From Allomuricauda sp. (GTDB lineage: Bacteria; Bacteroidota; Bacteroidia; Flavobacteriales; Flavobacteriaceae), in the NCBI RefSeq assembly GCF_013911645.1, contig NZ_JACESV010000002.1, positions 682,001 to 746,000 on the forward strand: DNA of 64,000 nucleotides, read 5' to 3'. Each line of letters begins with the position of its first letter. The first letter of the stretch is position 1. This document shows positions 17,588-26,139 of this stretch, in pieces. A program made the position numbers and the translations under genes. The notes beneath the pieces were generated by a model that was not told the origin of the DNA, made no database searches, and saw nothing but the letters and a program-made list of their open reading frames with translations.

Positions 17588-18727
17588 TTACTCGGTTGGC
17601 AAAGGCGGGGGCGTATTGCCTCCCAAGAACGATTTCAATTCCTCTACCTCTTTCAATGCGGTCCAAGCAGTCATACCTTGTTTCCATACCAAACTGTCAC
17701 GGTTAATGGTTCGTGAGGCGAATAGGGAACGCATTTGCTCAAAGGTCACTGGACCGTGTTGGGTTCCATTCGTTGCATAATGGTACATGGTTTGTGCAGG
17801 CAGTGGTGGAGGAACGGCCCCAGCCGAAGGTTGCGCAGCTTGCTGTGGTGCAGTTTGGGTGTTTCCGCCCATCATGCCGCCCATTTGTTGGGCCAGTGCA
17901 AATCCCATACCCATGCCCATGCCGGCACCAGCAGTACCCCCTTCATTTTGAGCAGCGGCCTCAATGGCTTTTGCAGTCTTGAATTTGGTCAATTTATCCA
18001 AATCCAGTTTATCGATTCGGCTATATTCAAAGATTTCCTTTTTAAGATCTTCGGGCATGGAAACGTTCTCGATATAGAATTTTTCCAAGGAAATGCCCAC
18101 ACTTTCAAACTCGGGTGCCATTACTTCCCGACAGGTGTCCGAAAGTTCGGTAGTGTTGGCGGCATAGAGCTCAATGGGCAGATTGGCTTGGCCGACGGTA
18201 TTTGTAAATCGGGTGGCAATCAAACTTTTTAAGTGCTCATTGATTTCAAAATTGGTGAAATTGCTGTCCGTCCCCACAATATCCTTGATGAACTTTCCTG
18301 CATCGGAAATTTTAAAGGCGTATGTTCCAAACGCTCTTATTTCTACCAAACCAAAACGGTCATCACTTAAGGTGATAGGGCTTTTGGTGCCCCATTTTTC
18401 ATCGGTAAACAAATGGGTGTTCACAAAATACACTTCGGCCTTAAAAGGAGAGTTGAAGCCATATTTCCAACCCTTCAAGGTGGCTAAAATAGGCAGGTTT
18501 TGTGTGGTAAGGTCGTAAGTGCCCGGTCCGAATACATCGGCCAACTGCCCTTCATTGATAAAAACGGCGGTCTGCCCTTCGCGAACAATAAGTTTGGCGC
18601 CGTTTTTTATTTCATTTTGATAGCGCTCAAACCGATATGCAATGGTGTTGTCGGTGTAATCGAGCCATTCGACAATGTCGATAAACTCGTTGCTGAGTTT
18701 TTCCTTGATTTTTCCAAAAATATCCAT
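17588..18727 (-). CDS. SPFH-domain protein with GYF_2-like tail
   Basis: 379 residues from ATG 18727 (MDIFGKIKEKLS); the longer track start lacks support. Residues ~1-270 are an SPFH/virion-core-protein-like domain (GQTAVFINEGQLADVFGPGTYDLTTQNLPIL...). A Gly/Met-rich low-complexity stretch (GGTAGAGMGMGMGFALAQQMGGMMGG) follows, then a C-terminal GYF_2-like module (YHYATNGTQHGPVTFEQMRSL). These proteins form oligomers near membranes; the role in flavobacteria is unclear. Last gene of the minus-strand run 22710 to 17588. Confidence 0.88.
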   Translation of the reverse strand: MDIFGKIKEKLSNEFIDIVEWLDYTDNTIAYRFERYQNEIKNGAKLIVREGQTAVFINEGQLADVFGPGTYDLTTQNLPILATLKGWKYGFNSPFKAEVYFVNTHLFTDEKWGTKSPITLSDDRFGLVEIRAFGTYAFKISDAGKFIKDIVGTDSNFTNFEINEHLKSLIATRFTNTVGQANLPIELYAANTTELSDTCREVMAPEFESVGISLEKFYIENVSMPEDLKKEIFEYSRIDKLDLDKLTKFKTAKAIEAAAQNEGGTAGAGMGMGMGFALAQQMGGMMGGNTQTAPQQAAQPSAGAVPPPLPAQTMYHYATNGTQHGPVTFEQMRSLFASRTINRDSLVWKQGMTAWTALKEVEELKSFLGGNTPPPLPTE

Positions 18728-18829
18728 GGTAGTGTTTTTAGTTTTAATGATGCTTAATTTATGAAAAAAGAAGATTACTTCCGTTGGGTTAGTATGAAAT
18801 GCCAAGGTATTGTTACAGTTGGCTCACAA

Positions 18830-19957
18830 TCAGTCCATTTTTACAGCCTCTTTCAGCATTTTCAAGACTTGTTGTTTCGGAAGGGCCTCGATTTTGTGTC
18901 CATCCCGCCCAATCATCGTCTCCCCGGCAAAAAGGGAATTCAAGATGGCTTCCTCGGTCGCTTCAATGGTAGCGAGAAACAAAGGTGTCATGGCGTTATT
19001 TCGCAAGGTTGTCACGGTTTGTGTCGGGTTTTCACTTTGATACGGTATTCGACATGCTTTTGCAGTGGAAACCGCAATCACATAATCGCCGCTTCCATTA
19101 CTGGCAATACCTCCCGTTCGTGAAAGACCCAACATGGCCCTTTTGGCCAAGCGTTCCAAGTTTCGGGAATCCAGCGGAGCATCGGTGAGCACAACCATCA
19201 TGCAGGAACCATCCGCAGAATATTTGAGAGCGTCCGAATAGCGGTCGAGTTGCTTGTCCACCTCTACTCCGGCAATCTGCAAAACACCCCCAAAATTGGT
19301 TTGGACCATTACGCCCACGGTATAACCGCCCAATTTTTTGGGCAACACTCTGGATGATGTTCCTATGCCACCCTTGAACCCAAAACAAATGGTTCCTGTT
19401 CCGGCCCCTACATTACCTTCGGCAACAGGGCCCGATTTTGCATTTTCGATAGCTTCAAGCACATGTTCTTCCGTAATATGGCGACCTCTGATATCGTTGA
19501 GGTAACCATCATTGGTCTCACCGACCACGGCATTAACGGAACGGACATCTTCGTTTTCAGGCTGATTGAGCGTGTAACCAATAACGGCATTCATCGCTGT
19601 GGAAACACTTAAGGTATTGGTCAAAATGATGGGCGTTTCCAAATTGCCCAATTCCTTCACTTGGGTATAACCAGCGATTTTGCCAAAACCATTGCCCACA
19701 TAAATAGCGGCGGGTACTTTTTCCTGAAAAATATTTCCAGAATGGGGAAGAATGGCGGTGACTCCTGTTCTAACGTTATCACCCTTAATTAGTGTGGAAT
19801 GCCCTACTTGTGCCCCGGGCACATCGGTGATGGCATTCAAGGCTCCGGGTTTTAGGACACCAATCTCGACCCCATGGTCCCGAAGACGGTTTTGGGATAG
19901 CATCAACAAGGGCAATATCAAAAATAAATAACAAAAACTGTGATTTCGCTTATTCAT
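18830..19957 (-). CDS. P1-family (DmpA/S58-type) peptidase, secreted
   Basis: 375 residues with an N-terminal signal (SFCYLFLILPLLMLSQN). RLRDHGVEIGVLKPGALNAITDVPGAQVGHST and later GFKGGIGTSSRVLPKKLGGYTVGVMVQTNFGG match the S58/DmpA aminopeptidase family. In DmpA, self-cleavage exposes a Ser in a G-[TS]-S motif; GGIGTSSR fits that site. It would cut N-terminal residues from peptides, probably in the periplasm. 9 bp separates it from the DinB gene upstream on this strand. Confidence 0.92.
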   Translation of the reverse strand: MNKRNHSFCYLFLILPLLMLSQNRLRDHGVEIGVLKPGALNAITDVPGAQVGHSTLIKGDNVRTGVTAILPHSGNIFQEKVPAAIYVGNGFGKIAGYTQVKELGNLETPIILTNTLSVSTAMNAVIGYTLNQPENEDVRSVNAVVGETNDGYLNDIRGRHITEEHVLEAIENAKSGPVAEGNVGAGTGTICFGFKGGIGTSSRVLPKKLGGYTVGVMVQTNFGGVLQIAGVEVDKQLDRYSDALKYSADGSCMMVVLTDAPLDSRNLERLAKRAMLGLSRTGGIASNGSGDYVIAVSTAKACRIPYQSENPTQTVTTLRNNAMTPLFLATIEATEEAILNSLFAGETMIGRDGHKIEALPKQQVLKMLKEAVKMD

Positions 19958-19966
19958 ACTGATCCA

Positions 19967-20470
19967 TTAACCTTTCAAAACACTTACCGTAACCAACAAT
20001 TGCCCAACATGGCGCTGGCTGTGTTCGGCCGCATGGAAAAGTAATCCTATCACGGTGGTGGGAAGCTTCTTTCTTCCCACAAAGCGTTCGTTTGTAAGCG
20101 TCGTTTCCGGGATAGTTTTAAAATAGTCCAAAGCTTGGCCCACCTTTGTCTCAAAATCCACTATCAGTTGCTGGGATGTTGGAGCATTTTCTCCATTCCC
20201 TTCGTTCTTTAAGTATTGGAATTGTGCATCCGTCAAACTTTCTTCCTTGGCGTAGGTCAGTAATCGATCTAACACGCCTGTCAAATGTTTTAGGTGAAAC
20301 CCGACCGAAGCCCTTCCAAATGGCTTTTCCCAAAGCTTGTTTTCGGGGAACTCGGACAAATATTCCTTTATTTCCCGCACAGATTGCAACAAGGCATGTG
20401 CTGCAGGTTGCAAAAGTGCGGGTACCTCTGGTATAGGACCACTTAGCCAATACTCCTGGGTGGATGACAT
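19967..20470 (-). CDS. DinB-like metal-dependent hydrolase
   Basis: 167 residues. Four-helix DinB fold with the His triad visible in VGFHLKHLTGVLDRLLTYA and LLFHAAEHSQRHVGQ. Members include thiol transferases and metal hydrolases of unknown substrate. 14 bp downstream of the Gfo/Idh/MocA gene on this strand, so likely in one operon. Confidence 0.88.
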   Translation of the reverse strand: MSSTQEYWLSGPIPEVPALLQPAAHALLQSVREIKEYLSEFPENKLWEKPFGRASVGFHLKHLTGVLDRLLTYAKEESLTDAQFQYLKNEGNGENAPTSQQLIVDFETKVGQALDYFKTIPETTLTNERFVGRKKLPTTVIGLLFHAAEHSQRHVGQLLVTVSVLKG

Positions 20471-20484
20471 AAAAATTTTACTTT

Positions 20485-21909
20485 TTAAAAATCCCTGTAA
20501 TCACCGGCCAAATATTTGTTGGCTTTTTCTTCTTTGAATTGGGCGGTTTCTGCATCCCAATGCAAGGTTTCTCCTGGGAAGCGCCCTGCAATGGTGCCCA
20601 ATAAAATGGTTTCGGTCAATCTTGCCGCATAATCAAAAGGTGCGGTAGTGGTACCCTTGCCCAAACAAGCATCTACAAATTGGTGGTAATGTTTAGGTCC
20701 TTCAGTGGCATAATTCCGGATGGGTTCCCCCAAGTTGTGCTCTTCGGAAACCTTGGCGATTTCTTTGGAGATGTCCACGTATTTTCCCCTTCGAATTTTC
20801 TTTGGCAATTGCATAAAGTGAGGTAGCAACAAACGTCCCTTTTCACCTACGAACATAGCTCCCTGTTCCGGTAATTCGTTCTCACCTGCTACTCCTGCAT
20901 CCAAGGAAATACTGTTTTCATTATTCTTATCGGTGGACTTTTTGTTCTTTTTCATGTCCATGCCCGGCAACATAAGGTCTTCGTGCATTTCTGGAACGCC
21001 AGGCCCATCGTACCAAATCCATTTTAGGGATTTGCCCGTGTATTTGGTGCCTGGGAATTCATAGGTAACCGTATTTTTTTCTGGGAAACCAAATCCATTG
21101 GTGGGTCTGCACTGTGTCATAATGGTTCTTGGAACATCCAGTTCCAAAGCGTTGTATGGGGTATCAAAAATATGCACACCCATGTCGCCCAAGGTGCCAC
21201 AGCCATAATCCATGAGTTTTCTCCAGTTTCCGGGGTGGTACATTCCATCTTTATAGGGCCTTTCTTTGGAGGTGCCTAACCAAAGGTTCCAATCCAATTG
21301 GTCAGGAACGGGGTCTTTTCCTTCAGGTAATGGCCCATCATAGCCCCAGTTTTTGGGAGACCAGGCATGTACGGTGTGCACTTTTCCGATAATACCGGAC
21401 TGGATCAAAAGGGTGGCCAGTTTGTAATCGTAAAATGAATGTACCTGAATACCCATTTGCGTGACCAATCCTTTTTCGGCTGCCAATTTTTTCATTTCCC
21501 TAGATTCGGAAACGTAGTGCGTCAATGGTTTTTGACAGTAAACGGGCTTGTCCATGTTCATCGCCATCAACGAAGCTGGTGCATGCGTATGGTCGGGAGT
21601 GGAAACGATAACGGCATCAATTTCGTCGCCCATTTCTTCCAGCATGGCACGGTAATCAAAAAAGATACGTGCCCCCGGATGCATTTTATGGGCGGTGGAT
21701 AGGTTGATGGCATCTACATCGCAAAGAGCGATTACCTCAACTGCTTCGTGGGATGAGACGGCCTTTAGGTCCTCCATCCCCATATTACCGACTCCAATGT
21801 GGGCTGTTCTTAGTTTTTCTTTTGGGAAGCCTGCCTTTAAAATGGAAGGGGCAAACATAATTCCGAGTGCTCCCACACTACTTTTCTTGATAAATTCTCT
21901 TTTGTTCAT
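20485..21909 (-). CDS. Gfo/Idh/MocA-family oxidoreductase, exported type
   Basis: 474 residues. N-terminus MNKREFIKKSSVGALGIMFAPSILKAG looks like a Tat-like export signal, without a clear RR pair. Rossmann domain: LRTAHIGVGNMGMEDLKAV with NAD(P) site, D in VIALCDVDAINLS, and EVSTPDHTHAPAS with the EKP-type CQKPLTHYVSESREM motif. C-terminal Gfo/Idh fold follows. Likely oxidises a sugar. It sits right after a DUF1080 lipoprotein gene, a pairing common in Bacteroidota and linked to unusual disaccharide use. Confidence 0.92.
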   Translation of the reverse strand: MNKREFIKKSSVGALGIMFAPSILKAGFPKEKLRTAHIGVGNMGMEDLKAVSSHEAVEVIALCDVDAINLSTAHKMHPGARIFFDYRAMLEEMGDEIDAVIVSTPDHTHAPASLMAMNMDKPVYCQKPLTHYVSESREMKKLAAEKGLVTQMGIQVHSFYDYKLATLLIQSGIIGKVHTVHAWSPKNWGYDGPLPEGKDPVPDQLDWNLWLGTSKERPYKDGMYHPGNWRKLMDYGCGTLGDMGVHIFDTPYNALELDVPRTIMTQCRPTNGFGFPEKNTVTYEFPGTKYTGKSLKWIWYDGPGVPEMHEDLMLPGMDMKKNKKSTDKNNENSISLDAGVAGENELPEQGAMFVGEKGRLLLPHFMQLPKKIRRGKYVDISKEIAKVSEEHNLGEPIRNYATEGPKHYHQFVDACLGKGTTTAPFDYAARLTETILLGTIAGRFPGETLHWDAETAQFKEEKANKYLAGDYRDF

Positions 21910-21918
21910 GGTTGGAGG

Positions 21919-22710
21919 TTATAGTTTTTTAATTTTTATGTTTCTGAACCAAATAGGGCTCGCATGATCTTGAAGGGCAATGTAGCCAGTTTTGTATTTT
22001 CCGTAGTCGGGCGCATTGTCCCATTTGCCCGAATTCTTTTTGGCTTTCCAGTCATCGGACCAAGGCACAAATTCCAATAATTTTTTACCGTTGAGCCAGT
22101 GTTCCACCTTTTCGGGGGTGAACACGATTTTTGAGGAATTCCATTCTCCTACCGGATTCAGTTGTTTTTGAGATTCGTCCGCGGTATGCATGGCATAATC
22201 GGCACCTGTTTTTTGCCAATCTTGAAGAAGCTCTGGGTGTTCTGCACCAAATTGCGAGTTGTACCCTGTCAAATCGTGTATGTCCGCATAGTTTTCATCA
22301 TCGATGATCTGATATTCCGGGGCAACTACGGGAGGACCATCATATCCTTCTTTTACATGGTAAAAAATGCCGCTGTTGGCCCCTTCGGGTATTTTCCATT
22401 CCAGATAGAGTTCAAAATTATCGAACTCTTCGGCTCCGTAAATAATATCTTTTCCACCAGTATAATCCTGTTCCAGCCCCAGTTCGGTGTCAAAAGTGAG
22501 GACACTGTCTTTTATCGTCCATCCAGGTGGAAGGGAATCCATACCGTAACCGCGCCAGCCTTCCAAGCTGGTGCCATCAAAAAGATGGACCCATTCGGAT
22601 TTCTTTTCTTCCGGCTGGGAAGTTGTTGTTTCTTCTTTTTTGTTGTTGGATTGGTTTTTACAAGCAGCTATCGCCAAGATTAAAACGGCGAGCCTTAAAA
22701 ATTTGAGCAT
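21919..22710 (-). CDS. DUF1080 lipoprotein (3-keto-disaccharide hydrolase family)
   Basis: 263 residues. Signal and lipobox LAIAAC, then a Ser/Thr/Glu-rich linker. WVHLFDGTSLEGWRGYG...DSLPPGWTIKDSVLTFD and GGKDIIYGAEEFDNFELYLEWKIPEGANSGIFYHVKEGYDGPPVVAPEYQIIDDENYAD are signature DUF1080 blocks. Members have a concanavalin-like beta sandwich and some act on 3-keto-disaccharides. First gene of the minus-strand operon with the oxidoreductase. Shares a 108-bp divergent intergenic region with the Asp-box protein. Confidence 0.93.
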   Translation of the reverse strand: MLKFLRLAVLILAIAACKNQSNNKKEETTTSQPEEKKSEWVHLFDGTSLEGWRGYGMDSLPPGWTIKDSVLTFDTELGLEQDYTGGKDIIYGAEEFDNFELYLEWKIPEGANSGIFYHVKEGYDGPPVVAPEYQIIDDENYADIHDLTGYNSQFGAEHPELLQDWQKTGADYAMHTADESQKQLNPVGEWNSSKIVFTPEKVEHWLNGKKLLEFVPWSDDWKAKKNSGKWDNAPDYGKYKTGYIALQDHASPIWFRNIKIKKL

Positions 22711-22818
22711 GGTTTAGTTTTTGATTTTTTATCTGCGAGGTTAAAGTACAAAATAATTGGATAATTTTTTTGTGCCTTTTTCACTACTTTTAAGGCAGAC
22801 TAACTCAACACTTTAAAA

Positions 22819-25800
22819 ATGAAGACTTGCTTTTTCAAAATTGGTATGCTTTTGCTAACCGCAACATTGTTTATTGCCCCAATGCATTCCCAGCGCAGGA
22901 ACAAAAAACAAAGCGCACCGGAATACCCCGAAAAATTATACTCAAGTTTGGAATACCGATTGATCGGTCCTTTCCGTGGAGGCCGTTCCGGAACTGTTGC
23001 CGGAGTACCGGGAGAACCTAATTTATATTATTTCGGAGCTACAGGTGGTGGTGTATGGAGAACCACCGATGGAGGCCGTACCTGGGAAAATATTTCCGAC
23101 GGTTATTTTGGAGGGAGTATCGGTGCCGTTGAGGTGGCACAAAGTGACCACAATGTGATTTACGTAGGTGGAGGAGAACAAACCGTTCGCGGCAATGTTT
23201 CATCGGGCTATGGCGTTTGGAAAACAGAGGATGCTGGAAAAACCTGGAAATCATTGGGCCTTGACAAAAGCCGTCATATTTCCCGAATGCGGGTACACCC
23301 CGATGATGCCAATATTGTGTATGCCGCTGTAATGGGCAATTTGTACAAGCCTACCGAAGAAAGGGGCGTTTACAAAAGTACCGATGGGGGAGAGTCATGG
23401 AAAAAAGTGCTTTTTGCCAATGATATGGCTGGAGCGGTCGATTTGACATTTGACCCGAACAACCCACGGATTTTGTATGCATCAACCTGGAGAATTGAAC
23501 GAACTCCCTATAGTTTGAACAGTGGCGGAGAAGGTTCTGCGTTATGGAAAAGTACCGATAGCGGAGAAACATGGACAGAGATTTCCAACAACGAAGGTTT
23601 CGCGACCGATACTTTAGGAATTATCGGTGTGGCCGTTTCGCCCCAAAACAGCAATAGGGTCTGGGCCATGGTAGAGAACAAGGAAAAAGGAGGTCTGTAC
23701 CGTTCCGATGATGCAGGTAAAACTTGGGCTCTTGTTAACAGCGACAGAAGTTTAAGACAGCGTGCTTGGTACTATACCCGAGTTTATGCCGACACCAATG
23801 ATGAAGATGTAGTTTATGTGCTTAATGTAAGCTATCATAAAAGTACGGATGGAGGAAAAACTTTTGAATCTTCCAATGCCCCGCACGGTGATCACCACGA
23901 CCTTTGGATCGCTCCGGAAGATTCCAATCGCATGATCATGGCTGATGATGGAGGCGCTCAAGTAAGTTATGATGGTGGTGAAACCTGGAGTACCTATCAT
24001 AACCAACCCACAGCACAATTTTACAGGGTTACTACAGATAATGCATTCCCTTACAGAATCTATGTGGCACAACAAGATAACTCCACCCTAAGAATCAATT
24101 ACAGGAGTGATGATGGTTCCATTGGAGAGGATGATTGGGAAGAAACTGCCGGTGGTGAATCCGCTCACATTGCCGTGGACCCAACCAATGATGATATTGT
24201 TTATGGAGGCAGCTACGGTGGATTATTGACCAGGGTGAACCATGCAAAAAATACAGCTAGGGCAGTTAACGTATGGCCGGACAACCCCATGGGCCATGGA
24301 GCCGAAGGGATGAAGTATCGTTTTCAGTGGAACTTCCCAATCATGTTCAGCAAACATGACCCGAACAAATTGTACACCTTTTCCAACCATGTGCACATGA
24401 CCACCAACGAAGGTCAGAGCTGGGAGTTGTTGAGTGGAGATTTAACTAGAAATGATCCTACAAAATTAGTGTCCAGTGGCGGACCGATCACACAGGATAA
24501 CACCAGTGTGGAATATTATTGTACCATATTCGCAGCGAACGAAAGTCCTTTAAAAGAAGGATTATTGTGGGTGGGCAGTGATGATGGATTGATTCATGTG
24601 ACCAAAGACGGTGGTCAAACTTGGGAAAATGTTACACCACCAAATATGCCCGAGTGGAACATGATCAACAGTATTGAGCCATCGGCTTTTGACGAAGGTA
24701 CCTGCTACGTGGCCGCTACGCGTTACAAATTGGGTGACTTTGCACCATATCTCTACAAAACTACCGATTACGGAAAAACTTGGACCAAAATCACCAACGG
24801 AATCGAGGATGAGCATTTTACCCGTGTGGTAAGGGAAGACCCTAAAAGAAAAGGCTTGTTGTATGCAGGCACGGAAACGGGTATGTATATCTCCTTTAAT
24901 GATGGGGCCGATTGGGAAAAGTTTCAGTTGAACTTGCCCATTGTTCCCATTACGGATTTGACCATTAAAGACGATAACTTGATCGTAGCGACCCAAGGTA
25001 GAAGTGTTTGGGTGATTGATGACTTGACAGTTTTGCACCAATTGGATGATGCCACAAAATCTGCAGATGCTATTTTGTACAAGCCAAGAGATAGTTACAG
25101 AACCAAAGGAAGGGCAGCTAGAAAACCATCAAAAACAGAAGGCGAAAACTTGGCCAACGGAGTCATTACTCATTTTTACTTGAAAGATTTTTCCGAGAAG
25201 GACAGTGTTTCATTAACCTATACCAAAATGAACGGCGATACTTTGGCAACCTATAGTACTTATGCCAAGGAGAAGGATAAAAAATTGGAGGCCAAAAAAG
25301 GTGGAAACACCTATGTTTGGGACACCCGCGGCAAAGGAGCTGAAAGATTGGACGGCATGATTTTGTGGTGGGCCAACCTAAGCGGGCCTAAAGCCGTTCC
25401 TGGAACATACAAAGTTAGTTTGAATGTCAACGGAAATGCCCAAACGGAGAACTTCACCATTCTTCCCGATCCAAGGGCAGAAGTTACGGTGGCCGATATG
25501 CAAAAACAGTACGATTTCATCACCGAGGTGAACGAAACCGTGGACAGAGCGCATCAATCCATTAAAAAAATCAGGGAGATCAATGGCAAGTTGGACGAAT
25601 TCATCAAAAAGTATAAAAATGATGAAGCGACCAAAGCTTTGGTGGAAAAAGCCAAAAAAATGAAAGAGCAATTCAGTTCCATTGAAAAAGAACTGTATCA
25701 GACCAAGAACAGAAGTAACCAAGACCCATTGAACTTTCCCATCAAACTGACCAACAAACTGGCACACTTGAACAGTTTGGTTTCCATTGATGATTTCCCG

Positions 25801-25953
25801 CCGACGGAGCAGGACATCGCCGTTAAAAATGAAATGTCAGGCAAAATAAACGAGCAATTAAGGGAATTCGATAATTTGGTCGATGAAGAGATTTCCGCTT
25901 TTAATGCAGAGTTCAATCAGCTTAAATTGAATTATTTGAGTATCGAGGAATAA
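22819..25953 (+). CDS. Secreted Asp-box (sortilin/VPS10-like) protein, copy 1
   Basis: 1044 residues. Signal peptide (LLLTATLFIAPMHSQ). About eleven Asp boxes of the S/T-x-D-G-G-x-T-W kind are visible (RTTDGGRTWENIS, KTEDAGKTWKSLG, KSTDGGESWKKV, KSTDSGETWTEIS and others), predicting two stacked beta-propellers over ~30-760. A VPS10/sortilin-like C-terminal part and a Lys/Glu-rich helical tail (residues ~880-1040) follow. No T9SS C-terminal domain is seen. Fold members include sortilins and glycosidases; catalysis is unproven. Followed by a close paralog. Confidence 0.9.
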   Translation: MKTCFFKIGMLLLTATLFIAPMHSQRRNKKQSAPEYPEKLYSSLEYRLIGPFRGGRSGTVAGVPGEPNLYYFGATGGGVWRTTDGGRTWENISDGYFGGSIGAVEVAQSDHNVIYVGGGEQTVRGNVSSGYGVWKTEDAGKTWKSLGLDKSRHISRMRVHPDDANIVYAAVMGNLYKPTEERGVYKSTDGGESWKKVLFANDMAGAVDLTFDPNNPRILYASTWRIERTPYSLNSGGEGSALWKSTDSGETWTEISNNEGFATDTLGIIGVAVSPQNSNRVWAMVENKEKGGLYRSDDAGKTWALVNSDRSLRQRAWYYTRVYADTNDEDVVYVLNVSYHKSTDGGKTFESSNAPHGDHHDLWIAPEDSNRMIMADDGGAQVSYDGGETWSTYHNQPTAQFYRVTTDNAFPYRIYVAQQDNSTLRINYRSDDGSIGEDDWEETAGGESAHIAVDPTNDDIVYGGSYGGLLTRVNHAKNTARAVNVWPDNPMGHGAEGMKYRFQWNFPIMFSKHDPNKLYTFSNHVHMTTNEGQSWELLSGDLTRNDPTKLVSSGGPITQDNTSVEYYCTIFAANESPLKEGLLWVGSDDGLIHVTKDGGQTWENVTPPNMPEWNMINSIEPSAFDEGTCYVAATRYKLGDFAPYLYKTTDYGKTWTKITNGIEDEHFTRVVREDPKRKGLLYAGTETGMYISFNDGADWEKFQLNLPIVPITDLTIKDDNLIVATQGRSVWVIDDLTVLHQLDDATKSADAILYKPRDSYRTKGRAARKPSKTEGENLANGVITHFYLKDFSEKDSVSLTYTKMNGDTLATYSTYAKEKDKKLEAKKGGNTYVWDTRGKGAERLDGMILWWANLSGPKAVPGTYKVSLNVNGNAQTENFTILPDPRAEVTVADMQKQYDFITEVNETVDRAHQSIKKIREINGKLDEFIKKYKNDEATKALVEKAKKMKEQFSSIEKELYQTKNRSNQDPLNFPIKLTNKLAHLNSLVSIDDFPPTEQDIAVKNEMSGKINEQLREFDNLVDEEISAFNAEFNQLKLNYLSIEE

Positions 25954-25993
25954 ACAGAATGAGGGTGTATAAAAAGCAACAAAAGATTGAATT

Positions 25994-26067
25994 TGTCAGG
26001 TTGAGCGCAGTCGAAACCCATTGATTATCAAATTACTTTAGGTTCTCGACTACGATCGAACTGACAG
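25994..26067. repeat. Inverted dispersed repeat between the Asp-box genes
   Basis: Left arm TGTCAGGTTGAGCGCAGTCGAAACC; right arm GGTTCTCGACTACGATCGAACTGACA. The arms are imperfect inverse copies of 25-26 bp. Same family as 8727, 50.5, 56.4 kb. It lies between stop and start of the two co-directional paralogs. Confidence 0.78.
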
Positions 26068-26139
26068 ATAACGAGCTTTTCAGACACCCTCTTTTCATTG
26101 TGAACAGCACATATTCTATTATATAAACCAACCATCACC